From Peredibacter starrii (GTDB taxonomy: Bacteria; Bdellovibrionota; Bacteriovoracia; Bacteriovoracales; Bacteriovoracaceae): a DNA stretch of 64,000 nt. Location of the stretch: positions 1,178,001 to 1,242,000 of the forward strand of contig NZ_CP139487.1 of NCBI RefSeq assembly GCF_034259205.1, given 5' to 3'. The translations under genes and the position numbers were made by a program. Shown one piece after another: positions 10,700-19,186 of the stretch; the first letter of the stretch is position 1, and every line of letters starts with the position of its first letter. The notes beneath the pieces were generated by a model. The model was given only the letters and a program-made list of their open reading frames with translations, was not told the origin of the DNA and made no database searches.

Positions 10700-10726
10700 A
10701 GTGCCAAGTTTAGCACTATGAAAGCA
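10691..10726 (-). promoter_or_regulatory. Perfect 14-bp inverted repeat sequestering a start codon
   Basis: TGCTTTCATAGTGC (10691-10704), an 8-nt loop and GCACTATGAAAGCA (10713-10726). On the minus-strand message the downstream arm contains the hydrolase AUG (10697-10699) and its next two codons. It also lies 14 nt after the stop of the upstream Cys-rich gene. No U-tract follows, so it is not a typical terminator. Confidence 0.75.
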
Positions 10727-10740
10727 GCTGTACTAGAGGC

Positions 10741-11265
10741 CTATCTACAGTCTCTGTGTCTTGGATGCTCTTCGCACCATGTTCTTGTTGGAGTTGGAGA
10801 TGATGATCCACCGCCACGACAGTCTTGGTGACGAGGGTGTTCTTCACACCATTCACGAGAGCCTGGAATTGGTTCACGCTGATTTGAACATGCTGAATGC
10901 CATGGTTGAGATTCGCAATGTTGTCTTGTTCCTACACAAGCTGAGTGCCAAGGCTGTTCTTCACAATGTTGAGGAGTCCCCTGACAAGCCGAGTGCCAAG
11001 GTTGTTCTGAGCAGTGTTGAGGTGTTCCCTGACAGGCAGAGTGCCAAGGTTGTTCTTCACAATGTTGACGAGTGCCCTGACAGGCAGAATGCCATGGTTG
11101 AGTTTCACAGTGTTGGGGGGACCCCTGACAAGCTGAGTGCCAGGGTTGCTCACGACAGTGGGCCGGAGTTCCCTGACATTCCGATCTCCAAGTTTCAGTC
11201 GAGCAATCAGCAGCAAATGTAGAAACAGAAAATAGAGTAAAGATAGCAATCGCTAGTAGTTTCAT
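10741..11265 (-). CDS. Secreted Cys/His/Trp repeat protein
   Basis: A 174-residue exported protein with a signal peptide ending near residue 19, then six tandem 16-residue units (residues 30-125) of consensus CQGTPQHCEEQPWHSA. The tail has two degenerate units (WCEEHPRHQDCR and WCEEHPRHRDCR) separated by a Gly/Ser/Pro linker. Each unit offers two Cys and two His, so metal binding or disulfide cross-linking is possible but unproven. I choose ATG 11265 because AGGAGAGGAAG precedes it; an upstream in-frame start lacks one. It sits 42 nt before the hydrolase gene on the same strand. Family not recognised. Confidence 0.85.
   Translation of the reverse strand: MKLLAIAIFTLFSVSTFAADCSTETWRSECQGTPAHCREQPWHSACQGSPQHCETQPWHSACQGTRQHCEEQPWHSACQGTPQHCSEQPWHSACQGTPQHCEEQPWHSACVGTRQHCESQPWHSACSNQREPIPGSREWCEEHPRHQDCRGGGSSSPTPTRTWCEEHPRHRDCR
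10891..11178 (-). repeat. Six tandem 48-bp coding repeats
   Basis: Six in-frame 48-bp units encode the 16-residue Cys/His/Trp motif. Copies differ at a few codons (for example TPQ, SPQ, TRQ), so they are not all recent duplications. The repeat leaves a spurious long open frame on the opposite strand. Confidence 0.9.
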
Positions 11266-11464
11266 TCTTCCTCTCCTGTGAAGTTTGGTGAAGCGGAATA
11301 GGCAAGAATCTGGCCAAAGGAGAATTTGATTTATATTCATCACTTGCCGCAACGCGCGGTGCGCTTTGGAGTGGGAGCAAAAAGTGAAAGAAGTGATACT
11401 TCGACACCAATCTTAAGTTAAAAAAACTTCGAACCATTCGATAATTGATTCCATAGGAGAACTT

Positions 11465-12877
11465 ATGGAACCGAAAGATTTTTTATATGGACGTAAAGGT
11501 CCATGGCCTCAACCTTGTCCGGATCATCCCTACGGTGAATCGCCGGGAGTGATTCATTTACCTCTAGGAGAGTGGATTGATTGGTGGTCAACCGTTGGCC
11601 TTCGCTTCATCATTCAGTGGCCTCTTTTTACTCCTATTTATTTTTTACAAGGTCTCTTCAATCCAGGTCTTAAAAAAGTAACAGATGAAGAGTTCCATCA
11701 GTATTTAACGAATTCCATGATGGCGAGATTCATCACGCCGAAGATGGATGAAGTGGATAAAAAGATTTTTGCCTCTCACATGAAAGAGGGGAAAGATTAT
11801 TACGTTGTGGATCTGGAACCTGTGAGAGTAGTGCAACTCTTTAAAGGCATTCATGCTTCTCCAACAAAAACTCTTCTCGTAAAAACTGATTTCGAAAAGT
11901 TTGAAGTTGTTTGTGTTTATATGGAGAAAACTGAGACGGTTTTGGTTCCAGCAGATGGAGACGCTTGGGAGCTTGCCAAGTATTTCGTTCTTCAGGGCGG
12001 AGCTCTGTGTGCCACTATGGTGGTACATCCACTTCAGCACTTTCCGATGGACAGTATTAATGCCATTACGAAGACCGCGCTTCCTAAAGAACACACTCTG
12101 TTTAAACTTCTTCACGCACATATGCGTTTCACACTGCCACTTGAGAATGCGGTTTTAAATTTTAAGATGTCGCTTCTTCATGATGATAAGTGGTGGAAGA
12201 CCTACGCGCCTTTCCCTGGCCCTTACCACGGGATTCGTGATCTTCTGGTTGAAGGTTATCGTGGGATCAGAAACAATGATTCTTATCCTCCATTCACATA
12301 TCCTCGTCGTCCGCCAAAAATCTATTCTGGCTACGGTGTTTTCCTGGATGCGTATTTCGAGGACATCTACGCTTTCGTGAGCGAAGTGACGAAGACCATT
12401 ACTCCAGGTGATACTTGTGTGAGAGACTGGGCCAATTATATTGCTCAGTGGATTCCCGGTTTTCCGAATGGAAAAGAAATTTTCGAAGGCACCACACTAA
12501 CTGAAGTCGTGGCCTTCTATCTTTGGGACGTGACAGTCGGACATACGATCGATCACCATAACTATGGGCAGATGGATGTACGCAAAGTCGCTCTTCGTAT
12601 TAGACAAGAGCCGCCTAAGAAGGGAACCAAGATGAAGTCCCTTAAAAAGCTTCAGTCACCCATCGATCTCATGAAGTACAAACTTGCTATGAGACTCTTC
12701 TTCAGACCAACAGTCATGACTCGCTTAATTGATGTTGATTATGGATTTAAGGATCAGAATCTGGTGGAGGCCCAAAAGGTCTTTAAACAGAATTTACGGG
12801 CCACTGATAAAAAGTTAAAAGAGCAGGGGCTGACTTACATGGATCTTAACGATATTGCGAATACAATTCAGTTCTAA
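11465..12877 (+). CDS. Divergent lipoxygenase-like protein
   Basis: A 470-residue protein resembling the catalytic domain of lipoxygenases, which dioxygenate polyunsaturated fatty acids. Family landmarks are W168-E-L-A-K (compare WLLAK), H210-T-L-F-K-L-L followed by HMRFTL (compare HPxxKLL...HxRYTL), H360-xxx-H364 followed by NYGQMD (compare HxxxH/N..GQ), and a C-terminal IANTIQF (compare IPNSVSI). By my alignment the first iron ligand His is Ala183, the second is His188, and the C-terminal Ile ligand is Phe. It may therefore bind metal differently or be non-catalytic. There is no signal peptide. The gene stands alone between a divergent gene and a shared terminator. Confidence 0.65.
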   Translation: MEPKDFLYGRKGPWPQPCPDHPYGESPGVIHLPLGEWIDWWSTVGLRFIIQWPLFTPIYFLQGLFNPGLKKVTDEEFHQYLTNSMMARFITPKMDEVDKKIFASHMKEGKDYYVVDLEPVRVVQLFKGIHASPTKTLLVKTDFEKFEVVCVYMEKTETVLVPADGDAWELAKYFVLQGGALCATMVVHPLQHFPMDSINAITKTALPKEHTLFKLLHAHMRFTLPLENAVLNFKMSLLHDDKWWKTYAPFPGPYHGIRDLLVEGYRGIRNNDSYPPFTYPRRPPKIYSGYGVFLDAYFEDIYAFVSEVTKTITPGDTCVRDWANYIAQWIPGFPNGKEIFEGTTLTEVVAFYLWDVTVGHTIDHHNYGQMDVRKVALRIRQEPPKKGTKMKSLKKLQSPIDLMKYKLAMRLFFRPTVMTRLIDVDYGFKDQNLVEAQKVFKQNLRATDKKLKEQGLTYMDLNDIANTIQF

Positions 12878-12881
12878 TTAA

Positions 12882-12903
12882 AAGGGCCGCAAATGCGGCC
12901 CTT
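12882..12903. terminator. Bidirectional terminator
   Basis: AAGGGCCGC / GCGGCCCTT with loop AAAT lies between the convergent lipoxygenase-like and aldehyde dehydrogenase genes. The A- and T-rich flanks allow termination in both directions. Confidence 0.85.
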
Positions 12904-12913
12904 CTTATTTCAT

Positions 12914-14398
12914 TTAAAAAATGGCATCAAACCAAGGCTTCTTCGCTCTTTCATCACAATCAGAGATCCAAAGATGTTTTACTTCAAGGTATGCTTTCAT
13001 ACCTTCTTCACCCATCTCGCGACCAATTCCAGATTGCTTGTAACCACCGAACGGCATTCCTGGATTCAAAAGATGATATTCGTTGATCCAAACCATTCCG
13101 GTTTCAAGTTGTTTCGCCACATTGATCGCGCGTTGTTGGTTCTTAGACCAAACTGCACCCGCAAGACCGTACACCGATTGGTTTGCTAGTTTTACCGCCT
13201 CAGTTTCGTTCTTCACTGGTGTGATAGCAAGAACCGGCCCGAAGATCTCTTCGTTGAAGATCGTGTGATCAGGGGTAACTTCAAAAAGCGTTGGTTGGAT
13301 GTAATAACCTTTAGAGAAATCTCCATCAGTCATTCGCGAACCACCAGCAAGAAGTTTTGCTCCTTCTTTCTTGGAAGTCTCAATATATCCCATTATGGTA
13401 TCAAGTTGCTTCTTGTTCACTACAGGGCCATAAGCAGTCGCTGGATCAGTTGGAAGACCAACTTTTACGTCTTTAATTCGTTTAACGAGTGCTTCTTTAA
13501 ATTCTGGATAGATTTTCTCTTCAACGAAGAGACGAGTACCTGAGTCACAGGCCTGGCCTGCGTGATAAAGGAAAGCGTAAAGAGCACCGTCGACAGCAAT
13601 TGAAAGGTCAGCATCATCCAGTACGATATTGGCCGATTTTCCACCCAGCTCGAGTGATAGATTCTGAATTCTTTCACCAGCATTCTGCATGATCTTGCGA
13701 CCAACTGCAGTTGAACCCGTGAAAGCAACTTTCTTCACTTTCTTATTCGCGAGAAGATATTCACCCTCTGAAGCGCCACCAGTGATGATGTTCACTACAC
13801 CTTTAGGGAGACCAGCATCGTTTAGAATCTCGGCCAGAATAGAAGCTGTAACTGGAGTGTCTTCTGCTGTTTTAAGAACCGAGGTACTTCCAGAAGCAAT
13901 CACAGGACCAATCTTCCATGCGGCCATCACAAGTGGGAAGTTCCATGGAATGATTTGAGCGCAAACACCCACTGGTTCATACACACGATAATTGTGAGAG
14001 AAGCCAGCGCGAGAAGCGTTCTCATCTTTCACTTCAAATTGAAACTTACGAAGCTGACCAGCAAGCACTTTGAAATATGAGGCCGCATTGGCCACGTCTG
14101 CTTTGGCCTTACGAAGTGAAGAGCCAGAATCTGCAACTTCAAGCTCCACAAGTTCGTTTCTTCTTTCTTTTAATTTCTCAGAGATCTTTTCAAGAATTTC
14201 AGCGCGCTTATTTTGATCCATGCCACGCCATTCTAGTGAATAAAAAGCATTCTCGGCCGCGTCTACTGCTTGATCTATGTCTTTATGCGAGGGAAGGTAA
14301 ACCTTCGCCACAGTTTCACCATTAGCTGGGTTAAGAGAGGTAAATGACTTCTCAGAAGTTCTGAAGTCACCATTAATGAATAGTTTAATTTCTTTCAT
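12914..14398 (-). CDS. NAD(P)-dependent aldehyde dehydrogenase
   Basis: Oxidises an aldehyde to its acid; the substrate is not determined by sequence. The 494-residue protein is full length for the class I/II family. It has the Rossmann region (IIPWNFPLVMAAWK, FTGSTAVGRKI), general base Glu in LELGGKSANIV, catalytic Cys in YHAGQACDSGTR and the C-terminal FGGYKQSGIGREMG. Its ATG overlaps the upstream small secreted gene by 4 nt, and the thiolase lies one gene further upstream, so the three probably form one message. A role in aryl-acetaldehyde or ring-opening semialdehyde oxidation fits the neighbourhood but is inference. Confidence 0.93.
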   Translation of the reverse strand: MKEIKLFINGDFRTSEKSFTSLNPANGETVAKVYLPSHKDIDQAVDAAENAFYSLEWRGMDQNKRAEILEKISEKLKERRNELVELEVADSGSSLRKAKADVANAASYFKVLAGQLRKFQFEVKDENASRAGFSHNYRVYEPVGVCAQIIPWNFPLVMAAWKIGPVIASGSTSVLKTAEDTPVTASILAEILNDAGLPKGVVNIITGGASEGEYLLANKKVKKVAFTGSTAVGRKIMQNAGERIQNLSLELGGKSANIVLDDADLSIAVDGALYAFLYHAGQACDSGTRLFVEEKIYPEFKEALVKRIKDVKVGLPTDPATAYGPVVNKKQLDTIMGYIETSKKEGAKLLAGGSRMTDGDFSKGYYIQPTLFEVTPDHTIFNEEIFGPVLAITPVKNETEAVKLANQSVYGLAGAVWSKNQQRAINVAKQLETGMVWINEYHLLNPGMPFGGYKQSGIGREMGEEGMKAYLEVKHLWISDCDERAKKPWFDAIF

Positions 14399-14757
14399 AT
14401 ATTTGTCAGCTTAATAGTAATAATCGAATTCGGCTGGCCTTCTTCACCCTTGGCATAGATCTCACGTTCAGTACCCGGCTTAATTTCTTCCTCTTCACCT
14501 TTGGTCACAAGAGTAAGTTTTGTGCCTTTCTTTTCAGAGGCAGAGTAAACGAGAGTACTCATGCCGTTCTTTAGAGGAACAAGTTTTAAGTTCAGGATGA
14601 ACGTCCCCATCGGGAAAGAGTAGTCTTTGTTGTGATCAAACTTCTGATTAAATTTCCAGGTCTCACCATCAACTGCGAATGTGCCTTCCGCTTTCCAACA
14701 AGCAAAGGCCGAAAGGCTTACGAACAGGGTAAAAAGAATAATAAAAGTTTTTAGCAT
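14395..14757 (-). CDS. Small secreted protein
   Basis: A 120-residue protein with signal peptide MLKTFIILFTLFVSLSAFAC and a beta-rich body (GTFAVDGETWKFNQKF...). A Cys directly follows a weak lipobox-like AFA, so a lipoprotein is possible but not clear. The start at 14757 overlaps the end of the thiolase gene by 7 nt, and its end overlaps aldehyde dehydrogenase by 4 nt. No function is recognised; a secreted protein wedged between two metabolic enzymes is odd. Confidence 0.75.
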   Translation of the reverse strand: MLKTFIILFTLFVSLSAFACWKAEGTFAVDGETWKFNQKFDHNKDYSFPMGTFILNLKLVPLKNGMSTLVYSASEKKGTKLTLVTKGEEEEIKPGTEREIYAKGEEGQPNSIITIKLTNI

Positions 14758-15947
14758 CTTTCCACCGATACTGCGATTCCTTGACCAACACCGATACACA
14801 TAGAGGCCAGACCCTTCTTAAGCGATGGATCGTTTTTCATCTGGTAAAGCATAGTCGTTAGAATTCGAGTTCCAGAAGCTCCGAGTGGGTGACCAATAGC
14901 AATCGAGCCACCATTACGGTTAATCTTAGACATATCAAGTTCAAGTTCCTTGATACACCCAAGGGCCTGAACTGCGAAGGCTTCATTCAATTCAAAAATA
15001 TCAAAGTCAGAAAGCTTGTGATTGAAACGAGTACAAAGTTTCTTAATAGCACCAACTGGACCCAGACCCATAACGTTCGGGTGAAGACCGTGAACCGCAC
15101 CACCAGTGATTTTTGCGATTGGCTGAATGTTGTGACGTTTTAGAAACTCTTCTGAACAAATGACCACCATTGAAGCACCATCGTTAATCGATGAGCTGTT
15201 ACCCGCAGTCACTGTACCGTCTTTTTTAAAAGCAGGACGAAGTTTAGCGAGTTTCTCAAGAGATGTATCAGCACGAGGACCTTCATCATTTTCAACCACG
15301 AATGAGCCTTTCTTACTTTCCACAGTGATTGCAAGAATCTCTTCTTTAAATTTTCCTTCCGCTTGTGCCTTCACCGCTTTCTGGTGAGAAGCTAGAGCGA
15401 ACTTATCCTGATCTTCGCGTGAGATATTATGAAGCTTTTGAACTTCTTCAGCAGTTTCACCCATTCCTAGAAGAGGGAACATCTGGGCCATCTTAGGATT
15501 TTCAAAGCGCCAGCCGATCGCTGTGTCCCACATCTTCTGACCGCGATCAAAAGGAGAAGTTGCTTTCGACATCACGTAAGGAGCACGTGACATACTTTCG
15601 CCACCGCCTGCGATGAAACAATCACCAAAACCAGCTTGAATACGAGCGTGAGCGTCCATCACAGCATCAAGCGAAGAACCACAAAGACGGTTAATCGTTG
15701 TGCCCGGAACATCAAGTGGATAACCAGCAAGAATCAAACTCATGCGAGCAAGGTTTCGGTTATCTTCACCGGCCTGGTTAGCACAACCAATGATTGTGTC
15801 TGAAATTTCTTTCAGATCATGTTTTGCAACTTTTGCGTAGTCTTTAAAAAGCTCCGCAAGAAGATCATCAATGCGAACAGAAGAGAGTACTCCGCCGAAT
15901 GAACCAATAGCAGTTCTCTTGGCGTGGATAATGTAAGATGTAGTCAT
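14751..15947 (-). CDS. Acetyl-CoA C-acyltransferase (thiolase)
   Basis: Cleaves 3-oxoacyl-CoA to acetyl-CoA in beta-oxidation or the last step of phenylacetate degradation (FadA/PaaJ type). The 398-residue protein has the nucleophile Cys in TINRLCGSSLDAV, the GHPLGASGTRI His motif and the second Cys in SMCIGVGQGIA. AAGGACAC lies before the ATG. It heads a three-gene unit with the small secreted protein and aldehyde dehydrogenase, and is near the Paa-like operon at 19.2-23.3 kb. Sequence alone does not separate FadA from PaaJ. Confidence 0.94.
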   Translation of the reverse strand: MTTSYIIHAKRTAIGSFGGVLSSVRIDDLLAELFKDYAKVAKHDLKEISDTIIGCANQAGEDNRNLARMSLILAGYPLDVPGTTINRLCGSSLDAVMDAHARIQAGFGDCFIAGGGESMSRAPYVMSKATSPFDRGQKMWDTAIGWRFENPKMAQMFPLLGMGETAEEVQKLHNISREDQDKFALASHQKAVKAQAEGKFKEEILAITVESKKGSFVVENDEGPRADTSLEKLAKLRPAFKKDGTVTAGNSSSINDGASMVVICSEEFLKRHNIQPIAKITGGAVHGLHPNVMGLGPVGAIKKLCTRFNHKLSDFDIFELNEAFAVQALGCIKELELDMSKINRNGGSIAIGHPLGASGTRILTTMLYQMKNDPSLKKGLASMCIGVGQGIAVSVERC

Positions 15948-16140
15948 AAATGTGTCCTTAATCGTAGAGCCGTTATGCTAGCAATAAATGGATGAATTGA
16001 GAAAAGAAAGGCACTGATTGTTGTGCTGCGTAGTCTGGTTTACGTCACTTGTCATAAGAAGTTAGTTAATCCGACAGTTTCACCTTGGCTTCATTCAGGC
16101 CCTGTCATAAAACATTTATCCCTGTTTCCCTCACATTAGG

Positions 16141-18420
16141 ATGACTATGAAATTGATTTTGATGTCTCTTTTGATGTTTTGGAGCTCTGTTCACGCTTAT
16201 GAGGCCCAAGTAAGAAAGGGCGAACTTTCTCCTACACTGGAATCGATGCTAGTGAAGGCGAATGTAGAGACTGGCATGAACTTTTCTCCGTCCCATTTCC
16301 TTTTAATTGAAGAAAGAAATCTCGCGACCAGTAGATACCAATTCTATGTCCAGATGAATTCTGAAGTGCCAGTTGCCCGTACTGCCGTTCGTATCTGGAG
16401 TGATCTTAAGACCAACGAACTTATTCTGGCAGAGATGCATTTGGATGAGGCAACTCTTTCAAATGGCGCTCAACTAAAGGCGAAGTTTAATAAAGCAAGA
16501 TTTTCTCCTTCGGCCTTGAAATCGCCTAAGCTTAATCGTCACATCAAGAAGCTTGTGGCAGAAAAAGTTTCGAATAATCACATCGACAACAAAATCATTA
16601 GTCTTAAATTTAAAGATCAGTGGGTGAACGGTGATCTAAGACGTGAGGTTGAAGTAAGAGGTCTGCGTGGACTTCACTTCGTGGCCGTTTCTCTTCTTAA
16701 AAACGAAATTGTTGAATACGGCTACCGCGAATTCGCTCAGAGTGAAATGGTTTCGCTTAAGGCCCACGTCTATCCTATTTACGAAGAAGTTGAAGCAACT
16801 GGTGAGCGTCTGAATTATGAGGAGCGCGAACTAAAATACATCAGCTCAGAAATCCCTGACGGCGGTGATGAGCCCCTAAGTGGTCTAGGCGAGACAAATT
16901 TCACAAGTGATCTCCATAGCCCGCTTCTGGCGGAAACATCTTATGGTCAAATGAAGGGTCTGTGGTCTGAGAATTCAGTACGTAAAAAAGTAGAAGACCT
17001 GGTTTCGTTGATGCCTAAAAAAGAAAACAGCTTCAACAATGGTGTACTTCTTCAAGGTAAGTATGCGACTGTGAATCTTCACCCCGCTGTGAAAGAAACT
17101 TTCAAAGATCTTGGTGGCGTTTCTTTAAGGCCAACTGTTTATCACATGATGACTTGGATGGACGGAGAGGAGAGCTTTGAGAGTAAGGCCTTAAGTGGTC
17201 TTTCAGGAAAACTCATCACTTCTCAGGAAGAGTTGCTCTCTAGAACTCCGGTTCGTCTTTATAACCACGATGTCCGTACTTACATTGAATCAGGGGTAGA
17301 TGAAGTTCAAGTTTACTACGGTGTTACGGTTCTTATGGATTCGCTCGTTGGCATGGGATTCAACGATGCTGAACTTTCAGAGAAGCCTTTTCATGCTTTC
17401 TTATACGATCCAGATATCAGCATGAAGGACAATGCTTACTATTACGATAATACGATTAACTTCACGACTTATTCTCCAGGGTCTCCAAATTACGCTCGTG
17501 ATAATCCAACTATCTGGCATGAACTTGGTCACGCCATCATGGAACGTTTGATGGGAACTCACCTGGGTTTTGCTGATTCTAAAGGCGGCTACGGTGGATT
17601 GTCTGAAGGTATGGCGGATTTCATCGCGCAAATCGTAGTTGAAGAGCAAACGAAAGGAGCATCATTTACTGGGAAAGAAACTTTCCGAATCATCAATGAG
17701 ACAGGTTTTGCTCTTACCAATGAGTTTCACGATGAAGGTGAGGCATATGGTGGAGTCATGAACGACATGCTCATGACGGTTATTAGAAGTGAAGGTGAAG
17801 CAGGTCTTCGCTCTTTTGCTAACCTCACGATCGAGGCCATGCGCCTAACTCGTAATCATCCAAAACTTTCAGCAGCGAGCTGGTTTGAGCATATGCTCAT
17901 CGCTGATGAACTTCAGGGCGGAAAGTATAAAGACGTGATTGTGAATGCTCTTCGAGTTCGTAACTTCTCATTTGAAAGAGAATTTAGACCGGCAACGATG
18001 AAGATCACTTTTCATGATGTTGAATTAACTTCTGATTCACAAGGAAGCCGTGAGCGTCCAGTTATGGCCTGTGGCACTCAAGGTGAAGTCGCCTTCAACT
18101 TGAAGATGGAGCTGACTTCAGGTGATTCTGAATTCATTAAGTTTCCGGCGCTGGTTAAAGTTGAATATAAGAAAGGTGCTCTTCAAGGTGCAATTAATTG
18201 GGTAGGGGAAGAGTCAAATCCTCAGAGCTATACTGTGCATTCAGAGGATGACATCCTGGATATTCCTATTAAGGCCAATCCGGTTTGTGACTATATTAAC
18301 TCACCGGACGGTTCATGTAAGGACTATGCTTATATTCAGGTCTTCAACTCAGGCCTACATAAGCCAATCGCCAAGAAGCGCTTCTATTTAAGATTAAATC
18401 ACAAGGCATGTGCTCAATAG
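16141..18420 (+). CDS. Secreted zinc metalloprotease with FTP-type propeptide
   Basis: A 759-residue exported protease. After a signal peptide (MKLILMSLLMFWSSVHA) comes an FTP-like propeptide region (residues about 50-130, YQFYVQMNSEVPVARTAVRI). The catalytic domain carries HELGH at residues 460-464 and the third ligand Glu in LSEGMADF (Glu489), the gluzincin/M4-M36 arrangement. About 150 C-terminal residues after the protease domain contain several Cys and look like a separate secreted domain. ATG 16147, 6 nt later, is an equally good start. It is a single-gene unit ended by a strong terminator. Prey protein digestion is a plausible role. Confidence 0.85.
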   Translation: MTMKLILMSLLMFWSSVHAYEAQVRKGELSPTLESMLVKANVETGMNFSPSHFLLIEERNLATSRYQFYVQMNSEVPVARTAVRIWSDLKTNELILAEMHLDEATLSNGAQLKAKFNKARFSPSALKSPKLNRHIKKLVAEKVSNNHIDNKIISLKFKDQWVNGDLRREVEVRGLRGLHFVAVSLLKNEIVEYGYREFAQSEMVSLKAHVYPIYEEVEATGERLNYEERELKYISSEIPDGGDEPLSGLGETNFTSDLHSPLLAETSYGQMKGLWSENSVRKKVEDLVSLMPKKENSFNNGVLLQGKYATVNLHPAVKETFKDLGGVSLRPTVYHMMTWMDGEESFESKALSGLSGKLITSQEELLSRTPVRLYNHDVRTYIESGVDEVQVYYGVTVLMDSLVGMGFNDAELSEKPFHAFLYDPDISMKDNAYYYDNTINFTTYSPGSPNYARDNPTIWHELGHAIMERLMGTHLGFADSKGGYGGLSEGMADFIAQIVVEEQTKGASFTGKETFRIINETGFALTNEFHDEGEAYGGVMNDMLMTVIRSEGEAGLRSFANLTIEAMRLTRNHPKLSAASWFEHMLIADELQGGKYKDVIVNALRVRNFSFEREFRPATMKITFHDVELTSDSQGSRERPVMACGTQGEVAFNLKMELTSGDSEFIKFPALVKVEYKKGALQGAINWVGEESNPQSYTVHSEDDILDIPIKANPVCDYINSPDGSCKDYAYIQVFNSGLHKPIAKKRFYLRLNHKACAQ

Positions 18421-18424
18421 CTGT

Positions 18425-18452
18425 AAGGGCCCCTATAGGGGCCCTTTTCTTT
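18425..18452 (+). terminator. Intrinsic terminator after metalloprotease
   Basis: AAGGGCCCC / GGGGCCCTT with loop TATA (18425-18446), followed by TTCTTTT, 5 nt after the stop codon. Confidence 0.9.
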
Positions 18453-18538
18453 TGAACGCCTTTCTCATCACTTAACGCATCTAAAAGAGAAAACATTGCT
18501 TACTATTTTGAATTAAATGCCCAAGTTAAAATTATGGC

Positions 18539-19186
18539 ATGAAAATCAAAAACCTACTCCTCTCGAGTCTATTCCTATTACCTTGTCTTTCTTTTGCAGC
18601 TGAGCCGATCACGGCCGATGAGCATCAGAAACTCATGAAAGGAGAGAGCCTCCAAGTTGTGACCTGGGAAGAAGGATATGTGTGGCCCAAGGTTTTCATG
18701 CGAGTGGTTTTGAACAATAGGCCACAAGAGAACATGGAAGTCTTTATGGACTTTGATTCTCACAAGACGTTCGTCCCAGATATGCTCGAATCTAAAGTTG
18801 TAAAAAAAGTATCTCCCGAGAATATGCACGTCATGATGTCGATGGCGATGCCTTGGCCAGTGAAGAAAAGCACTCACACCACGAACAACGTTCTTGTTCG
18901 TGAAGCTGATGGAAGTCTAACTTTAAAGTGGAGTCTCGTGAGTGCTGAGTTTCTTAAGGCCACAGACGGTTACGTTACCTTCAAACCCTATCAGGGCAAG
19001 ACCTTGATGGAGTATATGACCTTCATCGTTCCAAATTCATCTTTTGCAGGCATGTTTAAGAATCAGGTCGCTGGGGATGTGAAGAAGACAGTGGAAAAGA
19101 TCGCTGAGCATCTTAATAAAACGACAGAAGGGCGCCGAGCTCCAGCTTCTGTCGTGAATGGTCCGGATGGTAAAAATAAGCTTTAA
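18539..19186 (+). CDS. Secreted SRPBCC/START-like protein
   Basis: A 215-residue exported protein with signal peptide MKIKNLLLSSLFLLPCLSFA. The body resembles the START/polyketide-cyclase (SRPBCC) lipid-binding fold: strands such as MHVMMSMAMPWPVKKSTHTT, LTLKWSLVSAEF, GYVTFKPYQGKTLMEYMTF, and a long C-terminal helix (VKKTVEKIAEHLNKTTEG). No catalytic residues are expected in this fold. Its stop is directly adjacent (0 nt) to the stop of the convergent Paa-like operon, with no terminator between them. The fold assignment is from pattern only. Confidence 0.65.
   Translation: MKIKNLLLSSLFLLPCLSFAAEPITADEHQKLMKGESLQVVTWEEGYVWPKVFMRVVLNNRPQENMEVFMDFDSHKTFVPDMLESKVVKKVSPENMHVMMSMAMPWPVKKSTHTTNNVLVREADGSLTLKWSLVSAEFLKATDGYVTFKPYQGKTLMEYMTFIVPNSSFAGMFKNQVAGDVKKTVEKIAEHLNKTTEGRRAPASVVNGPDGKNKL

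Noticed and set aside
10761-11222. Plus-strand 153-codon open frame opposite the Cys-rich repeat gene
   Set aside because: It is open only because the 48-bp repeat on the other strand lacks stops in this frame. It has no Shine-Dalgarno, and the minus-strand protein has a signal peptide and clear start.
16102-16113. Enterobacterial-type Pho-box half (CTGTCATAAAAC) before the secreted metalloprotease
   Set aside because: There is no second half at 11-bp spacing; another GTCATAA lies 53 nt away, which does not fit.
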